Source: Variovorax soli NBRC 106424 (GTDB lineage: Bacteria; Pseudomonadota; Gammaproteobacteria; Burkholderiales; Burkholderiaceae_C). Taken from it: a DNA stretch of 56,210 bases. The stretch spans positions 1-56,210 of the forward strand of contig NZ_BCUU01000026.1 in the NCBI RefSeq assembly GCF_001591385.1. Reading direction: 5' to 3'. The translations under genes and the position numbers were made by a program. Position 1 is the first letter of the stretch, and each line of letters begins with the position of its first letter. The notes below the pieces were generated by a model. That model made no database searches and was not told the origin of the DNA. It worked only from the letters and a program-made list of their open reading frames with translations. Shown here piece by piece: positions 8,618 to 15,459 of the stretch.

Positions 8618-9817
8618 ATGCCCGCAACCCGTTCCAGCCGCGTGCAGATTGCGCGCCGGCACCTGATCGCCGCCGTCTGCGGCGTCCTCATCGCTGGGCC
8701 GGCGGCAGCGGCCGATCCCGTGAAGATCGGCCTGGTGACGGCCTTGTCCGGCCAGTCGGCCAAAGCCGGCGAAGCCATCCAGCGCGGCCTGACCATTGCC
8801 ATCGACGAGATCAATGCCAAGGGCGGCGTGCTCGGCGGGCGCCCGCTGCAGCTGGTGCGGCGCGACGACGAGGCCAACCCCGCCAAGGGCCAGGTGGCCG
8901 CGCGCGAGCTGATCTTCAAGGAGAAGGTGGCGGTGCTCATCGGCGGGCTCGACACGCCGGTGTCGCTGGCCATCATCCAGATCACCAACGAGCAGAAGGT
9001 GCCTTTCATGGGCCCGTGGGCCGCGGGCACGCCCATCACCCACAACGGCGCCAATCCCAACTACGCGTTCCGCGTCTCGGCGGTGGACGAGATCGTGGAC
9101 AAGGCCATGCTGCAGTACGCGCAGAACAAGTACTCGGCCAAGAGCCCCGGCGTGATCGTGGTCAACAACCCCTGGGGCGAATCCAACCTGAACGGCCTGG
9201 TGGCCGCGCTCAAGGCCAAGGGCGTGAAGCCCGCCGGCGTGGAGAAGTTCGAGGCCAACGACGTGGACGTGACGCCCCAGCTGTCGCGCCTGAAGTCGGC
9301 CGGCGCCGATTCGCTGCTCATGGTCGGCAACGTGGGCCCCTCGGCGCAGGTGGTGAAGTCGCTCGACCGCATGGCCTGGAAGCCGCCCATCGTCTCGCAC
9401 TGGGGTCCGGCTGGCGGGCGCTTCACCGAACTGGCGGGGCCCAATGCCAAAGACGTGGTCTTCGTGCAGACCTACAGCTTCTTCGGCAAGCAGACGCCGG
9501 TGGGCGACCGCGTGCTCGAGGCGCTGAAGAAGAAGTACCCCGACATCAAGGGCCCGGGCGACGTCACCCCTGCCGTGGGCGTGGCCAACGCCTACGACGC
9601 GATGCACCTGGTGGCGCTGGCCATCGACAAGGCCGGCAGCACCAAGGGCGACGCGATCCGCGAGGGCTTCTACAAGATCGGCAAGTACGAGGGGCTGATC
9701 AAGACCTACGACAAGCCCTTCTCGCCCGAGAACCACGACGCCCTCAACGAGAACGACTACGTGTGGACCCGCTTCATCGGCAACGAGATCCTGCCGGTGG
9801 ACATGAACAGCAAGTAA
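8618..9817 (+). CDS. ABC transporter substrate-binding protein (LivK/periplasmic type I)
   Basis: Periplasmic receptor of the branched-chain amino acid or amide type, 399 residues. The signal peptide ends in GPAAAADPVKIGLVTALSGQ, where the mature Peripla_BP_6 domain begins with the usual IGLV-SG pattern. The start at 8618 has AAAGGAG upstream; the open frame extends further but without signal sequence logic. It is separated from its likely permeases (livH, livM) by the operon they share with carbamate kinase, and is transcribed in the opposite direction, just downstream of the LysR regulator. It presumably delivers the compound degraded by that operon. Ligand unknown. Confidence 0.9.
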   Translation: MPATRSSRVQIARRHLIAAVCGVLIAGPAAAADPVKIGLVTALSGQSAKAGEAIQRGLTIAIDEINAKGGVLGGRPLQLVRRDDEANPAKGQVAARELIFKEKVAVLIGGLDTPVSLAIIQITNEQKVPFMGPWAAGTPITHNGANPNYAFRVSAVDEIVDKAMLQYAQNKYSAKSPGVIVVNNPWGESNLNGLVAALKAKGVKPAGVEKFEANDVDVTPQLSRLKSAGADSLLMVGNVGPSAQVVKSLDRMAWKPPIVSHWGPAGGRFTELAGPNAKDVVFVQTYSFFGKQTPVGDRVLEALKKKYPDIKGPGDVTPAVGVANAYDAMHLVALAIDKAGSTKGDAIREGFYKIGKYEGLIKTYDKPFSPENHDALNENDYVWTRFIGNEILPVDMNSK

Positions 9818-9841
9818 CCAGCTAAGTACCCTTCCTCTCTC

Positions 9842-9861
9842 CCGGGCCGGCATCGGCCCGG
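9842..9861 (+). terminator. Strong hairpin between receptor and response regulator genes
   Basis: Perfect eight-base stem CCGGGCCG/CGGCCCGG with a GCAT loop, 24 bases after the receptor stop codon. It has no following U-run, so it may act as a factor-dependent terminator or 3' end stabiliser rather than a textbook terminator. Confidence 0.45.
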
Positions 9862-9896
9862 CACAATGGGCACACAAGAATTTGGAGACGTTTCTG

Positions 9897-10712
9897 GTGC
9901 CCACCGAGAATTCCCCCGGGGCCGCACATGCGGCCCCGTCTTCTTCTTCCGCTTCTGCTTCTTCGGGGCCGCGCATCCGCGTGCTCGTCGTCGACGACCA
10001 GGTGCTGATCCGCCGCGGCATGGCCCTCTTGCTGGACGCCGCGCCCGACATCGAGGTGGTGGGCCAGGGGGCTGACGGCGTCGAAGCGGTGGCGCTGGCC
10101 AGGCAGTTGCTGCCCGACGTGGTGCTGATGGACCTGCACATGCCGCGCAAGGGCGGCGTGCTGGCCACGCGGGAAATTTCCGCCGCGCTGCCCAACACGC
10201 GGGTGATGGTGCTCACCACCTTCGACCGCGACGAGCTGGTGTTCGACGCCGTGCGCGCCGGCGCGCAGGCCTACCTGCTCAAGGACGCGTCGGAAGACGA
10301 GGTGCTGGACACGGTGCGCGCGGTGCACCGCGGCGAATCGCGGCTCACGCCGCAGATCGCCCGCAAGGTGATGGACCAGTTCCGCCTGCTGGCCAACCGC
10401 ATGGCGCAGGAGCCGCAGGACACCGCCCTGCCTGCGCCCTCCAGTGCCGCGCCCGCAGCGCCTCTGCCCGCCCCCGCCGCAGCAGCGCCGGCCGTGCCCA
10501 CGCCCGACCCGCTGACCGACCGCGAGGCCGCCGTGCTGGAGCTCATCGCCAAGGGCCAGAGCAACCGCCAGATCGCGGCGGCACTGCACCTCGCCGAAGG
10601 CACGGTGAAGAACCATGCGAGCCGCATCATGCAGAAGCTCCATGCGAATACGCGCACCGAACTGGCGGTGCTGGTGCTGGCGCGGGGCAGGGCCAAGCAG
10701 GACGGGGGTTGA
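9897..10712 (+). CDS. NarL/LuxR-family two-component response regulator
   Basis: DNA-binding response regulator, 271 residues. The receiver domain (about 26-145) has the acidic pair VVDD at 31-34, phospho-acceptor Asp79 in VLMDLHMP and the lysine in YLLKDASEDE. A LuxR helix-turn-helix (PLTDREAAVLELIAKGQSNR and following) lies near the C-terminus. The two are joined by an unusually long Ala/Pro-rich linker. The start is taken as GTG at 9897, with GGAG about nine bases upstream; a TTG at 9882 is possible. The matching HisKA_3 kinase is probably the gene at 13591, on the other side of an oxalate/formate-type carrier, so the pair may control that carrier. The gene ends four bases from the convergent gene at 10716. 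Confidence 0.9.
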   Translation: MPTENSPGAAHAAPSSSSASASSGPRIRVLVVDDQVLIRRGMALLLDAAPDIEVVGQGADGVEAVALARQLLPDVVLMDLHMPRKGGVLATREISAALPNTRVMVLTTFDRDELVFDAVRAGAQAYLLKDASEDEVLDTVRAVHRGESRLTPQIARKVMDQFRLLANRMAQEPQDTALPAPSSAAPAAPLPAPAAAAPAVPTPDPLTDREAAVLELIAKGQSNRQIAAALHLAEGTVKNHASRIMQKLHANTRTELAVLVLARGRAKQDGG

Positions 10713-10715
10713 GGC

Positions 10716-11489
10716 TCAGCTGCGGCGCCTACCGCCGACAAGCGCCTCGACCTTGTCCAGCTGTTTCGCATGGGTGGGCGCGAGGCCGCGCAGCGCGGCG
10801 AGGTCGATGGCATCGAGCACTTCGATCCCGTGCTCCTTGAGCAGGCGTTTGCCAATCTGGCTGTTGGCCAGCTGGTAGACGCGTTGGATCTTTGCGCCCA
10901 GGCGAGCGCCCTCTTCGGGCCGACTTGCAAGCTTCAGGAGGGCAGCCTTCGCCACCTCGATTCCCCATCGCGCCTGAGTCAACACATGGGGGCCCTTGTC
11001 TTCGAGCAGGCCGACCGCGTTCTGCACGCGCGACTCGAGGACGTCGAACGGATCCATCACTCGGATGAACCTTCCTGGGCGCCATTCGACCTTGACGCTG
11101 TCGCGTCTGACTCGGTTCGTGAAATCGGTCGACTTCCGCAGGCCGCTCACGGTAAAGAGCTTGTGCAGGACGTCGATGTTTCGCACCTTGCCTTCATCGG
11201 CGGGCATCTGGATCTGACCAACCAGTGAGGTCATGGCCCTCTCGGGCGGCGTGATGACCTTGGCTCGCATGGCATCTGCCAATTCGTAGGCCCTGGCAAT
11301 GGGGCCTAGAACATCACCGTCGTTCGAGACCATCATTCCGTTGGGACTGAGGCCGTAGCGTTCCATCCAGAACGCCAATGCCTGACCTCCGACCAGCACC
11401 ATGTCGACGCCTATGTTCGACAGCAGCAGATCCACCGTCGCGGCATCGAGCGGGACTTCGTCGAAAGGCAGGACCGGGCTCGTCGCCAT
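10716..11489 (-). CDS. Putative nucleotidyltransferase-fold protein, candidate toxin
   Basis: A 257-residue protein with a minimal nucleotidyltransferase signature: VLVGGQALAFW (GG at 34-35) followed by SNDGDV, whose Asp57 and Asp59 fit the DxD metal site. The rest is helical and I do not recognise it. It lies 15 bases downstream of a ParD-like antitoxin gene on the same strand, so an antitoxin-toxin operon is the natural reading. Nucleotidyltransferase-fold toxins (AbiEii, MenT, MNT) are known, but the pairing with a ParD-like partner is not one I can name. It could instead be a housekeeping nucleotidyltransferase. The ribosome site is weak, which fits translational coupling to the upstream gene. 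Confidence 0.6.
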   Translation of the reverse strand: MATSPVLPFDEVPLDAATVDLLLSNIGVDMVLVGGQALAFWMERYGLSPNGMMVSNDGDVLGPIARAYELADAMRAKVITPPERAMTSLVGQIQMPADEGKVRNIDVLHKLFTVSGLRKSTDFTNRVRRDSVKVEWRPGRFIRVMDPFDVLESRVQNAVGLLEDKGPHVLTQARWGIEVAKAALLKLASRPEEGARLGAKIQRVYQLANSQIGKRLLKEHGIEVLDAIDLAALRGLAPTHAKQLDKVEALVGGRRRS

Positions 11490-11504
11490 CCGCGCGTCAG
11501 TACA

Positions 11505-11852
11505 TCAGTACGGCGAATCGACGAGCTTGACCGTTCTGGCTCGTCCGTTCGAGAACCAGCTCATGCTGGCGGCCGATTGCCGCCCGGACTGGACGCTTTC
11601 CACGTCCTGCCTCTGCTGCTTGCGCTTGCGCGCCCACAACTCGTCTTCGGAGGCCACGTACGCGTGCTTCTGCGGCTCGCCGGAACGCAGCATCCTTGCA
11701 GCGTCGCTGACGGAAAGCCCTGCGGCTTCGAGTGCAGCGCCCAGGCGAGCCCAGTACTCGATCTGCTGGGCCGCAGAACGAGACATGAGGGCGCCCTCCT
11801 TCTGGGCTTCCTTGAAAAGCGAGGCACCTACTCGAATGGAATTTGAGGACAT
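11505..11852 (-). CDS. ParD-like antitoxin family protein
   Basis: A 115-residue protein starting MSSNSIRVGASLFKEAQKEG, with ALMSRSAAQQIEYWARLGAA following. This is the typical ribbon-helix-helix-like opening of the ParD_like antitoxin family (PF11903). The C-terminal half is charged and holds a basic stretch (WARKRKQQRQ), possibly the toxin-binding or a disordered region. ATG at 11852 was chosen because it begins the conserved domain; upstream sequence in the frame reads as non-protein. It is first in a two-gene operon with the nucleotidyltransferase-like gene and is isolated from the MFS gene by a terminator at 11926-11963. Autoregulation would be expected for such an antitoxin. Confidence 0.75.
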   Translation of the reverse strand: MSSNSIRVGASLFKEAQKEGALMSRSAAQQIEYWARLGAALEAAGLSVSDAARMLRSGEPQKHAYVASEDELWARKRKQQRQDVESVQSGRQSAASMSWFSNGRARTVKLVDSPY

Positions 11853-11925
11853 GAATCGCTCCGCCGTGGTGGACTGTGGCAATTTACCACGCCTTCGCAA
11901 TGCGCACCAATTGCCCTCCTCCCCC

Positions 11926-11963
11926 AACAAAAATGCGGGGCGCAGCCACCGGCCGCGCCCCGC
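11926..11963 (-). terminator. Rho-independent terminator of the MFS carrier gene
   Basis: Nine-base perfect stem GCGGGGCGC (11935-11943) and GCGCCCCGC (11955-11963) with an 11-base loop. On the minus strand it is followed by ATTTTTGTTG. It lies 50 bases after the stop codon of the carrier gene, in the correct orientation to end that transcript before the antitoxin promoter. Confidence 0.8.
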
Positions 11964-12012
11964 GAAGACCCCGTGCCACACGGGGGACAGAGAACTCGTT
12001 CTTGGAAGAAGA

Positions 12013-13350
12013 TCAGCCTGCGGTGGCCAGCCCGTTCATCGGCGTGCGCGGCGGCTCGGGCGGCGGCAGCTTGGTGTCCGCCACGTGGGCCTTGAGCATG
12101 GGCCGCAGTGCGACGATGGCCAGGAAGGCGGCGAACAGGTCCATGGCCGCCACCGTGTAGAGCACGGTGGACCAGGTGCCGGTGGCTTCCATCATCAGGT
12201 TGCCGATGGGCACGAACAGCGCGCCGATGCCCTTGGCGCAGTACAGCACGCCGTAGATCTTGCCGATGTGCTTGGTGCCGAAGGCGTCGCCGGCCAGTGC
12301 CGAGAACAGCGAATACACCTCGCCCCAGGCCAGGAACACCACGCCCGACAGGATCAGGAAGGCCCACGGGTTGTGGCCGAAGTAGCCCAGCGCGATGATG
12401 CCCAGGCCTTCCAGCGTGAAGGCGATGACCATGGTCTTCTCGCGGCCGATGTGGTCGGAGATCCAGCCGAACAGCGGGCGCGAGATGCCGTTCATGATGC
12501 GGTCGAGCATCAGCGCCAGGGGCAGCGCGGCCATGACGAAGAAGTGCAGGTCGACCTTGAAGTTCTTCACGCCCAGGTCCTGCGCGATCACGCCCAGCTG
12601 CGCCACGGCCATCATGCCGCCGGTGACCACGCAGGTGAACATGAGCAGCATCAGCCAGAACAGCTTGGTGCGCAGGGCCTCGCCCAGCGTGTAGTCGCGC
12701 CGGCTCTGGTTGACCTTGGTGGAAACGTGCGTCTCGCCGCCCTTGGGGGCGCGCAGGAACCAGGCGGCGGCAAAGGCCAGCGAGCCCTGCAGCAGGCCGA
12801 AGAACAGGAAGGCCTGCTGGAAGCCCGACGATTCGATCATGGAGGCGATGGGCAGGATGGTGGCGGCCGAGCCGGCACCGTAGCCGCCGGCCGTCAGGCC
12901 CACGGCCAGGCCGCGGCGGTCGGGGAACCACTTGAGCGCGTTGTTGATGCAGGTGGCATAGATCGAGCCCACGCCGATGCCGCCGATGGCCGCGCCGATG
13001 TAGAAGCCCATGAGCGTGGTGGCCTGCGAGTTGATGACCCAGGCCGCGCCGATGAACACCGCGCCGAAGGCCACGATCAGGCGCGGGCCGAACTTGTCGA
13101 TGAAGTAGCCCTCGATGGGCGCCAGCCAGGTCTGCACCAGCACGAAGATGGTGAAGGCGATCTGGATCGAAGCGCGCTCCCAGCCGAACTTGCCCTGGAT
13201 CTCGGGCACGAACAGCGTCCAGGCGTACTGGATGTTGGCCGTGGCGATCATGCACACGATGCCGACCACCAGCTGCAGCCAGCGGTTGTCGGACCAGCGC
13301 ACGGGCTGGCCGCCGCCGGCGCCGTGCTTGAGTGAGGTGGTGGTGTTCAT
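12013..13350 (-). CDS. OFA-family MFS transporter (oxalate/formate antiporter type)
   Basis: Inner-membrane carrier of 445 residues with about twelve membrane segments, belonging to the oxalate:formate antiporter branch of the major facilitator superfamily. Visible family traits are ANIQYAWTLFVPEIQGKFGW in the first segment, the EGYFIDKFGPR loop, PDRRGLAVGLTAGGYGAGSA, and the GWISDHIGREKTM loop in the second half. ATG at 13350 has GGAG upstream. It is divergent from the HisKA_3 kinase gene across 240 bases and terminated by the hairpin at 11926-11963. Substrates of this family are small carboxylates such as oxalate and formate; oxamate, the predicted by-product of the 3.4-7.5 kb operon, would be a reasonable but unproven candidate. 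Confidence 0.88.
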   Translation of the reverse strand: MNTTTSLKHGAGGGQPVRWSDNRWLQLVVGIVCMIATANIQYAWTLFVPEIQGKFGWERASIQIAFTIFVLVQTWLAPIEGYFIDKFGPRLIVAFGAVFIGAAWVINSQATTLMGFYIGAAIGGIGVGSIYATCINNALKWFPDRRGLAVGLTAGGYGAGSAATILPIASMIESSGFQQAFLFFGLLQGSLAFAAAWFLRAPKGGETHVSTKVNQSRRDYTLGEALRTKLFWLMLLMFTCVVTGGMMAVAQLGVIAQDLGVKNFKVDLHFFVMAALPLALMLDRIMNGISRPLFGWISDHIGREKTMVIAFTLEGLGIIALGYFGHNPWAFLILSGVVFLAWGEVYSLFSALAGDAFGTKHIGKIYGVLYCAKGIGALFVPIGNLMMEATGTWSTVLYTVAAMDLFAAFLAIVALRPMLKAHVADTKLPPPEPPRTPMNGLATAG

Positions 13351-13481
13351 GGGGTCGTGTCTCCGTGCTGAGTAATGGGACTGAGTGATGGGACGCACTG
13401 TCGGCCCAATGGCCGGAATGCGCGCCTGCCGGAAGTCACGCGTGGAATCGAGACAAACCCCAATGAATCAGGGCAAGCCCG

Positions 13482-13497
13482 CATGACCAAAGTCATG
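13482..13497. promoter_or_regulatory. Inverted repeat CATGAC-N4-GTCATG in a divergent promoter region
   Basis: Perfect dyad with six-base arms and spacer CAAA, 132 bases upstream of the carrier start and 94 bases upstream of the kinase start. The spacing suits a dimeric regulator, for example the NarL-type protein at 9897. Binding is inferred only. Confidence 0.45.
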
Positions 13498-13590
13498 GCG
13501 CGCAAAGGCGGCGCGTGCTCAGAATCACCAGCACATGAACAACGAATCGATCCCCTCCTGCCCTGTGGGCAGCACCGCAAGGCCGGCGCC

Positions 13591-15429
13591 GTGATCAAGA
13601 GGCTGCTGCAGCGCGTCGACCCGCGGCGAAGCCTGGCGGCCGCCGTCGGCTGGCTGCTGGTGGCGCTGGCCATGTGCCTGGCGCTGGCGGCCAACCTGTG
13701 GCTGAGCTCCTACGTGCGCGGTGCCATGCTGGAGCAGTACAGCCGCCGGCTCGACGCGGCCGGCGAGCATGTCAGCGCAGAACTCGACACCGCCCTCCTG
13801 CTGCGCCTGCAGTCGGTGAGCGTGGTTGCGTCCATGCTGTCCGAAGACGTGCAGCAGAAGGACAGCGAAGGCATCAAGCGCTCGCTGCAGGCCGTTCGCC
13901 TGGGCGTGCCCGACCTGGTCTGGCTGGCAGTGACCGATGCCGACGGCTTCATCGTGGGCGCCACCGACGAAAGCGTGCTGGGCCAGAACGTGTTCCAGCA
14001 CGCCTGGATGTCGCAGGGCCTGGATGTCGCATGGATCGAGGAAGGCCGCGCACCGGGCGAGCACTTCCTCAAGCTCACGGCGCCGGTCACCAATGCGGAC
14101 GGCGCCATCGTCGGCGTGGTGGCGGCGCAGATGGAGTGGCGCTGGGTGCAGAAGCTCGTGTCCAGCGTACGCGCCTCGCCGGGCGAATGGCTGCTGATCG
14201 ACCGCGACGGCGTGGTGCGCGAAGGCCCGCAGCCGCTGGTGGGCAAGCGCTGGCGCGACGCGGGCGAGCCGCTCGCGCCCTTCGACCGCCGCGTGGCCAC
14301 CCTGGGCAACGACGGCTCCGACCTGCCCGAGCGCATCCGCCTGCGCCGGCTGCTGGGCAACAGCCCCTACCTGATCGCGACCCCGCCGCAATCGCCCGAT
14401 GGCACGCTGCGCCGCCTGGGCTGGCAGGTGGTGGTGATCCAGCCGGTGGAATCGGTGGCCGCCTTCGCCACCGCCATCGAATGGCGCATTGCGCTGATGC
14501 TGACCGTGCTGGGCCTGGTGGCGGCCGTCAGCGGCGTGGTGGTGGCGCGCAGGCTCACCCGGCGCGTGAGCGTCATCGCGCGCTCGGCCGACGCGGTGCT
14601 GGCCGGCAGCGCGTCGCGCATCGAGGTGCCCGAAGGCAGCGACGAGGCCGCCCGCCTGGCCACCGCGCTCGACCGCCTGCTGGCCAGCCTGCAGGAAGAG
14701 CGCGACGAGCTGCGAAGCCTCAACGCCGAGCTGGACGAGCGCGTGCGCGAGCGCACCGAGGAAATCAGCCGCCTGGCCCAGGAGTCGCGCGACGCCGCCG
14801 TGGTGCGCGAGCGCCTGCGCCTGGCGCGCGACCTGCACGACACGCTGGCGCATTCGATGATGGCCATGCTCACCGAGATCCGGGTGCTCAAGCACATGGC
14901 GGTTTCCAAGCCCGAGGCCCTGCCGGACGAACTGGTGCGCGCGGAACAGGCCGCGCGCGAGGGCCTGCGCGAAGCGCGCCTGGCCATCGACCAGCTGCGC
15001 AGCAACCCGGTGCGCGACCTGGGCCTGGGCGCGGCGCTGGCGGAACAGGCCAAGGCGCTGTCCGAGCGCTCGGGCATTGCGCTCGATTGCCGCATCGATG
15101 CCGAACTCGCGGGCCTGGCCGCGCAGCCGGCCGACACGGTGTATCGCATGTGCGAGGAGATGCTGCGCAACGTCGAGCGCCACGCCGGCGCGCAGCGTCT
15201 GCGCGTGGAGCTGGCGCGCAGCCAGGACGGCGGCAGCGTGGAGTTGGAGATTGCCGACGACGGCGTGGGCTTCGAACCTGGCATCGGCGCCACCGGGCAC
15301 TACGGCCTGGTCGGACTGGCGGAACAGGCCGAGGCCATCGGTGCGGAAATGAGCATCGCCAGCCGCCCCGGCGCCGGCACGCGAATCAGGCTGCGCTGGG
15401 CACCGCGCGAGCTTGTGCCCATCATTTGA
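13591..15429 (+). CDS. Sensor histidine kinase (HisKA_3, NarX/DesK-like) with extracytoplasmic cache-type domain
   Basis: Membrane sensor kinase, 612 residues from the chosen GTG. One membrane segment (VGWLLVALAMCLALAANLWL) is followed by a periplasmic region of about 290 residues of dCache type (HVSAELDTALLLRLQS, then VTDADGFIVGATDESV). A second membrane segment (IALMLTVLGLVAAVSGVVVA), HAMP, coiled coil, HisKA_3 with phosphorylated His416 in LARDLHDTLAHSM, and an HATPase domain (NVERHAGA, DDGVGFEP) complete it. Start choice is uncertain: the frame is open upstream with an ATG at 13483. The GTG at 13591 overlaps the TGA of a 19-codon reading frame (13535-13594), which may couple translation. 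Likely partner of the regulator at 9897. The ligand may be a carboxylate, given the divergent OFA carrier. Confidence 0.88.
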   Translation: MIKRLLQRVDPRRSLAAAVGWLLVALAMCLALAANLWLSSYVRGAMLEQYSRRLDAAGEHVSAELDTALLLRLQSVSVVASMLSEDVQQKDSEGIKRSLQAVRLGVPDLVWLAVTDADGFIVGATDESVLGQNVFQHAWMSQGLDVAWIEEGRAPGEHFLKLTAPVTNADGAIVGVVAAQMEWRWVQKLVSSVRASPGEWLLIDRDGVVREGPQPLVGKRWRDAGEPLAPFDRRVATLGNDGSDLPERIRLRRLLGNSPYLIATPPQSPDGTLRRLGWQVVVIQPVESVAAFATAIEWRIALMLTVLGLVAAVSGVVVARRLTRRVSVIARSADAVLAGSASRIEVPEGSDEAARLATALDRLLASLQEERDELRSLNAELDERVRERTEEISRLAQESRDAAVVRERLRLARDLHDTLAHSMMAMLTEIRVLKHMAVSKPEALPDELVRAEQAAREGLREARLAIDQLRSNPVRDLGLGAALAEQAKALSERSGIALDCRIDAELAGLAAQPADTVYRMCEEMLRNVERHAGAQRLRVELARSQDGGSVELEIADDGVGFEPGIGATGHYGLVGLAEQAEAIGAEMSIASRPGAGTRIRLRWAPRELVPII

Positions 15430-15430
15430 C

Positions 15431-15450
15431 CTGCCCTCGCCCGCGGGCAG
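15431..15450. terminator. Hairpin between convergent genes
   Basis: Stem CTGCCC/GGGCAG with an eight-base loop, sitting between the kinase stop and the stop of the convergent lipoprotein gene. It has no U-run on either strand; possibly a bidirectional terminator. Confidence 0.35.
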
Positions 15451-15459
15451 CCGGGCCGC

